In this document: positions 1-7,214 of the stretch, piece by piece
Position numbering within the stretch: position 1 is the stretch's first letter
Layout of the letters: each line of letters begins with the position of its first letter
Assembly: GCA_002480735.1 (NCBI GenBank)
Contig: DLCS01000106.1
Span: forward strand, 1-12,099
Direction: 5' to 3'
Length of the DNA stretch: 12,099 bases
From: Bacillaceae bacterium UBA7792
GTDB taxonomy: Bacteria; Bacillota; Bacilli; Bacillales; Cytobacillaceae
Program-made: the position numbers and the translations under genes
Notes under the pieces: generated by a model
What the model was told of the DNA's origin: nothing
The model's database searches: none
The model's input: the letters and a program-made list of their open reading frames with translations, nothing else

Positions 1-264
1 AAATTTGATCCATTATTATCTGGTTTAATGGATCAAATTTCAGAGCTCATGATTGAAACCCAGAGGGAAACACGCCGCTTGTGGCTGTTTTCTAAGCAAA
101 CAACTAGTGAAAAGCTGTACGATCAGCATATGGAAATTTATAAGGCGATTCTTAAAAGAGACGAAGAGCTTGCTCGAGAAGCTATGCTTTCCCATCTTGA
201 AAATGTCGAGAACATTTTAAGAAAATACTTCGAAGAAACCGTTCATACTGAGAAATCTCAGTGA
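1..264 (+). CDS. lutR: LutR, GntR/FadR-family lactate-utilisation repressor (C-terminal part, 5' truncated)
   Basis: The reading frame is open from the first base, so this is the last 87 residues of a protein that begins outside the window. What remains is the end of an FCD ligand-binding domain: the pattern DQHMEIYKAI-x3-D followed by AREAML-SHLENV is the usual helix pair, with H43 and H65 of the fragment at positions that bind metal or ligand in this family. The N-terminal winged-helix DNA-binding domain is not visible. In Bacillus subtilis LutR represses lutABC until lactate is present. The gene lies directly upstream of lutABC, and a LutR-type palindrome sits at 454-466, which supports the name. 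Other FCD regulators would look similar over this short piece, so the family is secure and the name LutR rests on context. Confidence 0.85.
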   Translation, partial: KFDPLLSGLMDQISELMIETQRETRRLWLFSKQTTSEKLYDQHMEIYKAILKRDEELAREAMLSHLENVENILRKYFEETVHTEKSQ

Positions 265-275
265 TGAAAATGGAA

Positions 276-327
276 AGTTTGAGGCTTATTTAGGCGATTG
301 AATAGGTCTCAAACTATTTGTATTTCT
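276..327 (+). terminator. Intrinsic terminator after lutR
   Basis: A long hairpin starts 12 bases after the lutR stop. Positions 276-292 pair with 299-315: the outer eight pairs (AGTTTGAG/CTCAAACT) are perfect and the inner part contains G-U pairs, with a six-base loop. It is followed by ATTTGTATTTCT, a T-rich but interrupted tail. It separates lutR from lutABC, implying that lutA has its own promoter. The imperfect T tract lowers certainty. Confidence 0.6.
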
Positions 328-431
328 AGTATTTTATTCCCTTATTCCTTTCTGGTTATAATTTCCTTTGTCATGTTTTGAGTGAAAACTCTTTCTAACA
401 AAGGCTTGTTTGTAGTAGTATTAATTTAGTG

Positions 432-450
432 AAATTGGTGTTTCCAATTT
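432..450. repeat. Perfect 7-bp inverted repeat upstream of lutA
   Basis: AAATTGG and CCAATTT are perfect inverted copies separated by TGTTT, followed by TT. It lies four bases before the lutR-type palindrome. It could be a second protein-binding site or a small RNA hairpin if transcription starts upstream of it. The stem is AT-rich and the function is unknown. Confidence 0.4.
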
Positions 451-453
451 TTA

Positions 454-466
454 GTCATCAGATGAC
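454..466. promoter_or_regulatory. Candidate LutR operator
   Basis: GTCATC-A-GATGAC is a perfect 13-bp palindrome centred on position 460. It contains TCATC-N-GATGA, which, as I recall it, is the motif described for LutR binding in Bacillus subtilis. It ends three bases before a TTGACT -35 hexamer, so a bound dimer would block RNA polymerase at the lutABC promoter. The palindrome is seen directly; assignment to LutR comes from the motif and from the adjacent lutR gene. Confidence 0.7.
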
Positions 467-469
467 CAG

Positions 470-498
470 TTGACTATAGATCGAAATGATCGACAAAT
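470..498 (+). promoter_or_regulatory. Possible SigA promoter for lutABC
   Basis: A TTGACT -35 hexamer (470-475, five of six consensus bases) is followed at 17 bases by ACAAAT (493-498), a poor -10 with only three consensus bases. The -35 adjoins the candidate LutR operator. The promoter position is therefore attractive but not secure; a TATAAT at 357-362 lacks a good -35. GATCGA is repeated at 479-484 and 488-493 within the spacer. Confidence 0.35.
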
Positions 499-522
499 AC
501 TGTTTTATAAGGAGCGGGGAAA

Positions 523-1239
523 ATGAAAGTAACCCTTTTTGCTACTTGTTTAGTAGATATGTTTCAAGGTGATGTAGGTAAAGCAACAGTTGAGCTGTTG
601 GAGCGTTTGGGCTGTGAGATTGATTTTCCTGAGAACCAAATTTGCTGTGGACAGCCAGCCTATAACAGCGGATATGTGAAGGAAACCATTCCAGTAATGA
701 AGCAAATGATGACTGCTTTTGAAAATGCTGAGTATATTGTGGCACCATCTGGATCCTGTGCATTCTTTTTTAAAGAATATCCACATATTTTTAAAGATGA
801 CCCAGTTTGGTTTCCGAAAGCAAAGGCTCTCGCTGATAAAACTTATGAATTAACACAATTTATTGTGGAAGTTCTAAAAGTAACAGATGTAGGGGCACGC
901 TTGGAAGGAAAAGCGACCTACCATACCTCTTGCCATATGACAAGATTACTTGGAGTGAAAGAACCTCCTATGACTTTATTGAAAAATGTAAAAGGTTTGG
1001 AATTAGTTGAACTTCCTTTTAAAGAGCAGTGCTGTGGATTTGGTGGAACGTTCTCCGTTAAAATGGCTCATATTTCAGAGCAAATGGTGGATGAAAAAGT
1101 TGAGCATGTTGAAGAGACAGAGGCAGAATACTTAATTGGTGCAGATGCAGCTTGCTTAATGAATATCGGGGGAAGAATTCAAAGACAAGGGAAGCCGATT
1201 AAGGTCATGCATATTGCTGAAGTACTAAATTGTCGATAA
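523..1239 (+). CDS. lutA: LutA, L-lactate utilisation iron-sulfur (CCG-domain) protein
   Basis: LutA is one of three proteins (LutABC, also called LldEFG/YkgEFG) that together oxidise L-lactate to pyruvate in the cytoplasm. The 238-residue length matches the family. Two cysteine-rich CCG domains are visible: C9, C41-C42 (in CCGQP) and C79 (PSGSC) in the first half; C137 (TSCH), C170-C171 (CCGFGG) and C211 in the second. Such domains, known from heterodisulfide reductase and glycolate oxidase, bind iron-sulfur clusters. The start is set by AAGGAGCGGGG just upstream at good spacing. It is the first gene of an operon, with lutB 39 bases downstream. Regulation by LutR is inferred from the upstream palindrome. 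No lactate permease gene is seen in the window. Confidence 0.95.
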   Translation: MKVTLFATCLVDMFQGDVGKATVELLERLGCEIDFPENQICCGQPAYNSGYVKETIPVMKQMMTAFENAEYIVAPSGSCAFFFKEYPHIFKDDPVWFPKAKALADKTYELTQFIVEVLKVTDVGARLEGKATYHTSCHMTRLLGVKEPPMTLLKNVKGLELVELPFKEQCCGFGGTFSVKMAHISEQMVDEKVEHVEETEAEYLIGADAACLMNIGGRIQRQGKPIKVMHIAEVLNCR

Positions 1240-1278
1240 GTTGTACCTTTTTTACATTGAGAAAAGGAGGAAAAACAA

Positions 1279-2706
1279 ATGCCAATGAAAACAAGTACCC
1301 AACCATTTAAGGAGCGGGTAAATGATAATATTCAGGATTCTTTTATGCGTGGAGCTGTTTCAAGTGCTCAAAATCGATTTCAAACAAATCGACTTAAGCA
1401 AGCGGAAGAACTAGGACATTGGGAGGATTGGCGCTCTCACGCAGAAGAAATTCGTCAGCATGTTTTGGAGAATTTGGATTACTATTTATTTGAATTAAGT
1501 GAGAATGTTTCCAAAAGAGGTGGACATGTCTTTTTTGCTTCGACCCCTGAAGAGGCAAATCGCTATATAAAAGAAGTTGTCGAGAAAAAAGCAGCAAAGA
1601 AAGTCGTCAAGTCTAAGTCAATGGTTACGGAAGAAATTAACCTGAATTCAACCCTTGAAAATTTGGGCTGTGAAGTCATTGAAACGGATTTAGGAGAGTA
1701 TATCCTGCAGGTTGACGATCATGAGCCTCCGTCTCACATCGTTGTTCCTGCCCTGCATAAAAACAGACAGCAAATCCGTGATGTGTTTAAAGAAAAACAA
1801 GGTTATCAAAATAGTGATAAGGCTGAAGATATTGCGGCCTATGTCCGTGGGAAGTTACGTGAAGAGTTCTTAACAGCTGACGTTGGAATCACCGGCTGTA
1901 ACTTTGCGATTGCAGAAACAGGCTCTATTACCTTGGTGACAAACGAAGGTAATGCAGACTTAGTAGCTGCCTTACCGAAGACGCAAATCACCGTAATGGG
2001 AATGGAAAGACTTGTACCAACAATGGAGGAAATGGAAGTCCTCGTTGGTATGCTCACTAGAAGTGCTGTTGGTAAAAAACTAACAAGCTATGTAACGACC
2101 TTATCAGGTCCCAGAGATGAAGGAGATGTTGATGGGCCAGAGGAGTTTCATCTAGTCGTCATTGATAATGGTCGATCTGGCATCCTAGGAACTGAGTTTC
2201 AATCTGTCCTTCAGTGTATTCGTTGTGCGGCCTGTGTGAATGCTTGTCCGGTCTATCGCCATGTCGGTGGCCATACGTATGGATCCATTTATTCCGGCCC
2301 AATTGGAGCAGTTCTATCCCCATTGCTTGGCGGTTATGATGATTATAAAGAATTGCCATATGCTTCTTCTCTATGTGGAGCATGTACAGAAGCATGTCCA
2401 GTAAAGATTCCTTTGCATGAGCTACTGATTAAACATCGCCAAGTGATTGTGGAGCGAGAAGGAAAGGCTCCATTTGCAGAAAAAATGGCAATGAAAGCCT
2501 TTGGAATGGGGGCTTCTTCATCAGGGCTTTATAAATTTGCAACGAAGATGGTTCCATCTGTTACGAAGCCATTCACAGACGGCGAGAAATTTACTAAAGG
2601 TCCTGGCCCTTTAAAAGATTGGATTGCAATCCGTGAGTTTCCAGCACCAAATAAACAAAGCTTCCGGGATTGGTTCAAAAATCGTCCAAAAGGAGGGAAT
2701 CAATAA
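1279..2706 (+). CDS. lutB: LutB, L-lactate utilisation iron-sulfur protein with LUD domain
   Basis: LutB is the central electron-transfer subunit of the LutABC L-lactate oxidation system. It has 475 residues, as expected for the family. The N-terminal two thirds form a LUD domain (roughly residues 70-300, including the [15 protein letters not shown] segment), followed by a ferredoxin-like part with C313-x2-C316-x2-C319-x3-C323-P and C366-x2-C369-x3-C373-P, which should hold [4Fe-4S] clusters. Seven cysteines in these two motifs is, as far as I know, normal for LutB. The C-terminal tail ends in a basic stretch (WFKNRPKGG). AAAGGAGG at 1263-1270 is eight bases before the first ATG, so that start is preferred over the ATG at 1285. 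The stop overlaps the lutC start by one base (TAATG), implying translational coupling. Confidence 0.95.
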   Translation: MPMKTSTQPFKERVNDNIQDSFMRGAVSSAQNRFQTNRLKQAEELGHWEDWRSHAEEIRQHVLENLDYYLFELSENVSKRGGHVFFASTPEEANRYIKEVVEKKAAKKVVKSKSMVTEEINLNSTLENLGCEVIETDLGEYILQVDDHEPPSHIVVPALHKNRQQIRDVFKEKQGYQNSDKAEDIAAYVRGKLREEFLTADVGITGCNFAIAETGSITLVTNEGNADLVAALPKTQITVMGMERLVPTMEEMEVLVGMLTRSAVGKKLTSYVTTLSGPRDEGDVDGPEEFHLVVIDNGRSGILGTEFQSVLQCIRCAACVNACPVYRHVGGHTYGSIYSGPIGAVLSPLLGGYDDYKELPYASSLCGACTEACPVKIPLHELLIKHRQVIVEREGKAPFAEKMAMKAFGMGASSSGLYKFATKMVPSVTKPFTDGEKFTKGPGPLKDWIAIREFPAPNKQSFRDWFKNRPKGGNQ

Positions 2707-3422
2707 TGAATGGAACCATACAGAATCGTGATGCATTCTTAAGTCAAATTGCTAACCGCCTTGGTCGTGAAAGAAAAACCTCATTAGAGAGACCTAAGTG
2801 GAAATACAATCCTCAGGATGAAGTATTGAAAGATGCAACACAAGATGACCTTGTAGAGGTATTAAAGCAACAATGCAATAATATCCATACAAAATTTGTT
2901 CAAACGAATTCAGCCAATCTTGTTGCTTCCCTGAAAGAAGTTGTCGATGGCTATGGTGGCGGTTCCATCGTTGTAGGGAACGATAAGCGATTTGAACAAT
3001 TTGGTCTAAGCGAGCTTTTGAAAAAAGACTGGCCAGAATCCGGGTCGGAGGTACATGTTTGGGATCATACTTTGGGAAGAGAAAATATAGAAAAAGCGAA
3101 CCTGGCAAATGTAGGGATTTCCATCAGTGAAATTACTTTGGCTGAGTCAGCTACAGCTGTTCTTTTTAGCAGCAAAGATCAAGGAAGAACCATTAGTTTT
3201 CTACCAAATTATTCGATTATCATTATGCCTAAGAGCACGATTGTTCCTCGTATGACTCAAGGAGCTCGATTTGTTCGAGAAAAAGTGAAAAACGGTGAGC
3301 AAATTGCCTCTTGTGTCAACTTTATTTCTGGACCAAGTGATTCTGCCGATATCGAAATGATTCCAGTTATTGGGGTTCATGGACCAATAAAAATGACCTA
3401 TATCGTCGTTGATGATCTGTAA
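2706..3422 (+). CDS. lutC: LutC, L-lactate utilisation LUD-domain protein
   Basis: LutC is the third subunit required for L-lactate oxidation; its exact chemistry is not settled. The protein is a single LUD domain of 238 residues, close to the known length. The C-terminal hallmark is ISGPSDSADIEMIP followed by GVHGP. The frame could be opened at an ATG at 2670, but GGAGGG at about 2693-2698 sits eight bases before the ATG at 2706, and that start gives the conserved N-terminus [12 protein letters not shown]. The ATG shares its A with the lutB stop codon. The gene ends 27 bases before a strong terminator, closing the operon. Confidence 0.93.
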   Translation: MNGTIQNRDAFLSQIANRLGRERKTSLERPKWKYNPQDEVLKDATQDDLVEVLKQQCNNIHTKFVQTNSANLVASLKEVVDGYGGGSIVVGNDKRFEQFGLSELLKKDWPESGSEVHVWDHTLGRENIEKANLANVGISISEITLAESATAVLFSSKDQGRTISFLPNYSIIIMPKSTIVPRMTQGARFVREKVKNGEQIASCVNFISGPSDSADIEMIPVIGVHGPIKMTYIVVDDL

Positions 3423-3449
3423 AAAAGAAGAATTTTATATCAATATAGT

Positions 3450-3485
3450 AAGGTATGCCGATTAAACGGTATGCCTTATTTTTTT
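3450..3485 (+). terminator. Intrinsic terminator of lutABC
   Basis: AAGGTATGCCG (3450-3460) pairs with CGGTATGCCTT (3467-3477): eleven pairs including two G-U, with a six-base loop ATTAAA. A run of seven T follows at 3479-3485. Because of the wobble pairs, GGTATGCC also reads as a direct repeat. Confidence 0.9.
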
Positions 3486-3515
3486 GCCTGTTAACTATAT
3501 TATAGGAGTATAGAA

Positions 3516-3557
3516 AACTGTTATAATACATTTATACAACTGTTATATAACTATATT
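3516..3557. repeat. Short direct repeats in the por upstream region
   Basis: AACTGTTATA occurs at 3516-3525 and again at 3538-3547, exactly 22 bases apart (two helical turns). AACTATATT occurs at 3493-3501 and 3549-3557. The region is very AT-rich, so chance is possible. The first copy includes TGTTATAAT (3519-3527), an extended -10 motif without a recognisable -35. Apart from these repeats, the terminator and the sites at 3600-3674, I see nothing in the 326-base gap between lutC and the por operon. Confidence 0.3.
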
Positions 3558-3599
3558 TGTGTATTGGTTAGCTTGAAAGCACGATTTTTATTTAAATAA

Positions 3600-3647
3600 T
3601 AAGAACTGTATCACATATTTTTTGTTTGATGTTTGATTTTTATCACA
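3600..3647. promoter_or_regulatory. Tandem FNR/CRP-like boxes upstream of the por operon
   Basis: The proximal box at 3632-3647 is TTTGA-TTTTTA-TCACA, nine of ten bases of the TGTGA-N6-TCACA type of site. A weaker box at 3600-3615 is TAAGA-ACTGTA-TCACA (eight of ten). Their centres are 32 bases apart, three helical turns, so proteins would bind on the same face. The proximal centre is about 41.5 bases before the start expected from the TAAAAT at 3669-3674. Fnr of Bacillus recognises this kind of site under oxygen limitation; another CRP-family protein could bind it instead. Confidence 0.5.
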
Positions 3648-3663
3648 GCAAGAATAAATTTTT

Positions 3664-3674
3664 TAAAATAAAAT
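3664..3674 (+). promoter_or_regulatory. Possible -10 element(s) of the por promoter
   Basis: TAAAAT occurs twice, overlapping at 3664-3669 and 3669-3674. The second would place the transcription start near 3681, giving a leader of about 68 bases. No TTGACA-like -35 is present, which fits an activator-dependent promoter with the box at 3632-3647 replacing the -35. AT-rich sequence makes such hexamers common. Confidence 0.4.
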
Positions 3675-3748
3675 AAGAAGTGGATTTAGAAAGAGCTCAA
3701 TAGAAAGCTCAAAACACTATTCATACAGTACATATAGGGAGGGAGAAC

Positions 3749-4762
3749 ATGTCTATTTTACCGAAAAAAAATGAGTTGGGATTTTTTGAGATTCGCTTGG
3801 AATCTATCGGTGGTTTAGGTGCAAATTTAGCTGGAAAGATGCTTGCTGAGGCTGGTGTACTGGGACTTGGTCTTAACGGATCAAACTTTTCTTCATATGG
3901 TTCAGAGAAGAAGGGATCGCCAGTGAAAAGCTTCATTCGATTCTGTGATTCAGATGTAGAAATTCGTGATCATAGTCCGATTGAGCAGCCGCATGTCATT
4001 GGGGTCTTTCATGAGGCGTTATATAAAACGATTGATGTTGTAAGTGGATTAAATTCCGATGGAATCGTTCTAGTGAATTCAACAAGGGGATTTGAGGAAA
4101 TTAAGAAGGATTTACAATTAGAGTATGGTACTTTAGCCATTGTCGATGCATTAGGGATTGCGGTTGAAGAGCGTACAAAGGTAAATACAGCAATGCTAGG
4201 AGCGTTGTTCCGCATTTGTGATTTCCTTGATCCAGATTCGATGAGAGCTGTTATTCGCAAAACCTTTGAGAAGAAATATCCTCACTTAGTAGAACCGAAT
4301 ATTCGTACATTTGATCGTGGCTACAACGAGGTCCAATTTAAAACCTATGAGGTACCAGCTCATGCGGAAGGAAAGAGTTTTACTAGACCAGAGCCTCGAC
4401 TTGGCTATGAAACTCAAGCTATTGGCGGTGTAATTACGGCTCAAGGAAATAGTATTCTTAAGGATTTAAGTGGCTCACGTCAGGGCTTCTTGCCTGAGCT
4501 CGATCTCGGTGCATGTATTCACTGCGCCCAGTGTGATACGGTATGTCCTGATTTCTGCTTCGTTTGGGAAGAAGGAGAAGACAAACGCGGCAGAAAGCAA
4601 ATGTTCCTTAAGGGGATTGACTATCAATATTGCAAGGGCTGCCTAAAATGTGTGGAGGCTTGTCCAACAACTGCCCTTAATGATTTACGTGAAACGATTG
4701 GCTATGCAGATGCTCATCGAGTGAAGCAGAACTTTCCATATGTAGCAGGAGGTGTTTCTTAA
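3749..4762 (+). CDS. 2-oxoacid:ferredoxin oxidoreductase, fused gamma and delta (ferredoxin) subunits
   Basis: This is half of an oxygen-sensitive, CoA-dependent enzyme that converts a 2-oxoacid such as pyruvate to acyl-CoA and CO2 while reducing ferredoxin. Residues about 8-195 form the gamma domain, starting EIRLESIGGLGANLAGKMLA and containing GSNFSSYGSEKKGSPVKSFIR. Residues about 250-315 form a delta, 2[4Fe-4S] ferredoxin domain: C256-x2-C259-x2-C262-x3-C266-P and C295-x2-C298-x2-C301-x3-C305-P. Gamma and delta are separate genes in many archaea; here they are one 337-residue chain. AGGGAGGGAG just before the ATG sets the start. The stop overlaps the next start (TAATG), so the two chains should be made in step. 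The substrate cannot be read from this subunit. Confidence 0.9.
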   Translation: MSILPKKNELGFFEIRLESIGGLGANLAGKMLAEAGVLGLGLNGSNFSSYGSEKKGSPVKSFIRFCDSDVEIRDHSPIEQPHVIGVFHEALYKTIDVVSGLNSDGIVLVNSTRGFEEIKKDLQLEYGTLAIVDALGIAVEERTKVNTAMLGALFRICDFLDPDSMRAVIRKTFEKKYPHLVEPNIRTFDRGYNEVQFKTYEVPAHAEGKSFTRPEPRLGYETQAIGGVITAQGNSILKDLSGSRQGFLPELDLGACIHCAQCDTVCPDFCFVWEEGEDKRGRKQMFLKGIDYQYCKGCLKCVEACPTTALNDLRETIGYADAHRVKQNFPYVAGGVS

Positions 4763-7044
4763 TGGCAATGGTGGAAAAAGAAGTTCAAGCTGAGCAAGTG
4801 GCTACCTTTGAATCAGGAAACGAAATGGCAGCCATGGCTGCTGCACAAATTAACTATCATTTAATGGGGTATTTCCCAATAACACCTTCGACAGAGGTTG
4901 CGCAATATTTAGACCAAATGAAATCCCGTGGTGAGCATGATATCAAACTCATCGCCGCTGATGGAGAACATGGTTCCGCTGGTATTTGTTACGGAGCCGC
5001 CGCTACAGGTGCCCGTGTCTTTAATGCAACCAGTGCGAATGGATTCATGTACATGCTTGAGCAGCTTCCTGTACAATCAGGAACACGCTTTCCAATGGTG
5101 ATGAATCTTGTGACCCGTGCGATCAGCGGGCCGCTGGATATTAGAGGGGACCATTCAGATCTATACTTTGCTCTGAATACCGGATGGGTCATATTAACAG
5201 CAAGAACGCCTCAAGCGGTCTATGATTTAAATATCATGGCATTAAAGATCGCTGAGCATTCCAAGGTTCGTCTTCCGGTAATCGTTGCTTATGATGGATT
5301 CTTTACTTCTCATCAAAAGCGGAAGGTCCATTATTTTAAGGATAGAAGAGTTGTTCAAGAATTTGTTGGTGAATGTCCTACAGATTACAATTTCATCCGT
5401 GATCCGAAGAAGCCTGTTACCATTGGTGCTCATATGGATGGAAAGGATTTAACGAATAACCATTTCCAGCAATCAGAAGCAATGTACGCAGCAGGGGATG
5501 TGTTCCAAGAGGTTGCAGCAGAATATGCGAAGCTTTCTGGCCGTGAATACCCAGTGCTTGACCTCTATCAAATGGAGGATGCAGAGGTAGCCCTATTCCT
5601 ACTGAACTCTGCCGCTGAATCAGCGAAGGATGTTGTGGACAAGTTACGCAAGCAAGGAATTAAAGCAGGTGTTATTAGTCCAAATATTATCCGCCCGTTC
5701 CCACAAGAAGCGATTCGTAAGGCATTGAAAAATGTAAAAGCTGTACTAGTTGGGGAGAGAGCTGATTCCTACGGGGCTCATGGTCCAAACCTCACTCATG
5801 AAGTCAAGTCAGCTCTGCAGGAGGACAAGGATAACAGGACTATTGTGTTAAGCAGAGTTTTTGGATTAGGTGGAACAGACTTTTATGCTGATGATGCTGA
5901 AAAGTTCTTTGAATTCGCCATTGACGCAATGGAAAAGGGCTTTGCAGAGAAACCATTTGATTATTATGGACATGTGCCAGGAAAACCGGAGAATGCCCTT
6001 AAGCCAGTCATCGAGCCGCAGCATGGAGATGTCTATAAATCAGGTCTAATCGAAGTGAAGATGGATGAGGAAACAAATAAACTAAAGGTGAAAATTCCAC
6101 CGCTTCGTGCATTGACAACAAAGCCAAAACGAATTGCATCTGGTCATGGAGCATGCCCTGGATGTGGAATTTTTGGTGGGCTTGAGCTCTTTTTCAAAGG
6201 GATTGAAGGCGATGTTGTGGTCCTATTCCAGACAGGGTGTGCCTATGTAACAACGACATCTTACCCACATTCATCCCATAAACAAACGATGATGCATAAC
6301 CTTTTCCAAAATGGTGCCGCAACCCTATCAGGTACGGTTGAAGCCTTCCTAGAGCTAAAGCGTAGAGGAGAAATTCAAGTATCAGATGATGCCACCTTCG
6401 TCATGATCACCGGTGATGGTGGAATGGATATCGGGATGGGTTCTGCTATTGGTACAGCCCTTCGTAATCATAAGCTTATCATCCTTGAGTACGATAATGA
6501 GGGTTATATGAATACAGGCTCGCAAATGTCCTACTCCACACCAATTGGAAATATGACAAGTACAACAAATGTTGGTAAGACGCAAAAAGGGAAGGCCTTC
6601 CACCATAAGGATACCCCACAAATTATGGCGTCAACCAATATTCCTTATGTGTTCACAGGTACGGAAGCATTCCCGCAGGACCTAGTAAAGAAGGCTGCTA
6701 AAGCGCAGTGGTATGCTCAAAATGTAGGTACGGTCTATGGAAAAATTCTTATCACTTGTCCATTAAACTGGAAATCTGAAGATCGCTATGGAAATACGAT
6801 CATGGAAGCGGCCGTAAACTGTAATTTCTTCCCACTTTATGAGGTGGAGCAAGGGATAACTACCATTACCCATGATCCAGAAGCAAAGAAAAAGAAAATT
6901 CCTCTTTCCGACTGGTTGAAGTATATGGGTAAGACTAAACACTTATTGAAGGAAGAAAATAAGGAAATTCTAATGGATTTCGAAAAAGAAATTGATAGAA
7001 GATGGCAGCGCCTAAAAGCACAGCATGAAAATCCACTCTTATAA
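4762..7044 (+). CDS. 2-oxoacid:ferredoxin oxidoreductase, fused alpha and beta subunits (thiamine-diphosphate catalytic chain)
   Basis: This 760-residue chain carries the catalytic part. Residues about 15-400 are alpha: YFPITPSTEVA (T41), R119 and D130 in the segment TRAISGPLDIRGDHSD, and DGFFTSH at 178-184, which resembles the DGFRTSH segment of pyruvate:ferredoxin oxidoreductase. Residues about 450-750 are beta: C465-P-G-C468, C493 and C666 are the four cysteines expected for its [4Fe-4S] cluster, and GDG (551-553) through DNEGYMNTG (578-586) is the thiamine-diphosphate/Mg site. Beta normally is a separate gene. AGGAGG lies about nine bases before the ATG; a second ATG is at 4768. Pyruvate is a reasonable guess because of DGFFTSH and the neighbouring lactate operon, but other 2-oxoacids remain possible. 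A terminator follows directly. Confidence 0.92.
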   Translation: MAMVEKEVQAEQVATFESGNEMAAMAAAQINYHLMGYFPITPSTEVAQYLDQMKSRGEHDIKLIAADGEHGSAGICYGAAATGARVFNATSANGFMYMLEQLPVQSGTRFPMVMNLVTRAISGPLDIRGDHSDLYFALNTGWVILTARTPQAVYDLNIMALKIAEHSKVRLPVIVAYDGFFTSHQKRKVHYFKDRRVVQEFVGECPTDYNFIRDPKKPVTIGAHMDGKDLTNNHFQQSEAMYAAGDVFQEVAAEYAKLSGREYPVLDLYQMEDAEVALFLLNSAAESAKDVVDKLRKQGIKAGVISPNIIRPFPQEAIRKALKNVKAVLVGERADSYGAHGPNLTHEVKSALQEDKDNRTIVLSRVFGLGGTDFYADDAEKFFEFAIDAMEKGFAEKPFDYYGHVPGKPENALKPVIEPQHGDVYKSGLIEVKMDEETNKLKVKIPPLRALTTKPKRIASGHGACPGCGIFGGLELFFKGIEGDVVVLFQTGCAYVTTTSYPHSSHKQTMMHNLFQNGAATLSGTVEAFLELKRRGEIQVSDDATFVMITGDGGMDIGMGSAIGTALRNHKLIILEYDNEGYMNTGSQMSYSTPIGNMTSTTNVGKTQKGKAFHHKDTPQIMASTNIPYVFTGTEAFPQDLVKKAAKAQWYAQNVGTVYGKILITCPLNWKSEDRYGNTIMEAAVNCNFFPLYEVEQGITTITHDPEAKKKKIPLSDWLKYMGKTKHLLKEENKEILMDFEKEIDRRWQRLKAQHENPLL

Positions 7045-7051
7045 TAAATTT

Positions 7052-7082
7052 GAGGCCGTTTCTCGTGGGACGGTCTCTTTTT
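7052..7082 (+). terminator. Intrinsic terminator of the por operon
   Basis: GAGGCCGT (7052-7059) pairs with ACGGTCTC (7070-7077), eight pairs with one G-U, and is followed by five T (7078-7082). It starts seven bases after the stop codon, so the por operon has two genes. Confidence 0.85.
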
Positions 7083-7128
7083 CACAATTTTTTGAAGTTC
7101 CGACTATCCATTTTTTATCAAATTGATG

Positions 7129-7158
7129 GAAGGTGTTTCAAGCGTGAATGTAGAATAT
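7129..7158 (+). promoter_or_regulatory. Possible SigH promoter of the histidine kinase gene
   Basis: GTAGAATAT at 7150-7158 matches the SigH -10 consensus RnnGAATwW completely. GAAGGTGTT at 7129-7137 matches the -35 consensus RnAGGAwWW at all but two defined positions, with a 12-base spacer, which is normal. The start would be near 7165, about 50 bases before the kinase ATG. SigH drives some sporulation kinase genes such as kinA. No better SigA promoter is seen in 7083-7214. Confidence 0.4.
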
Positions 7159-7214
7159 GAGATTTATATTCTATTTTTTGGTCCAATCACGATTATGCTT
7201 AAAGGGGGGATACG

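Noticed and set aside
357..362. TATAAT as the -10 of a lutA promoter
   Set aside because: No -35-like hexamer at 16-18 bases upstream, and the start would be far from the LutR-type operator; left as a weak alternative.
365..404. CCTTTGT...ACAAAGG inverted repeat between lutR and lutA as a terminator or riboswitch
   Set aside because: Seven pairs enclose 26 bases with poor inner pairing and no T tract; no known leader structure is recognisable.
2670..2705. Upstream ATG that would add 12 residues to LutC
   Set aside because: It lies inside lutB with no ribosome site; GGAGGG fits the ATG at 2706, which also gives the conserved N-terminus and a TAATG junction.
2794..3108. 104-codon open frame on the - strand inside lutC
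   Set aside because: Antisense to the LUD domain of lutC, with no recognisable motif or ribosome site.
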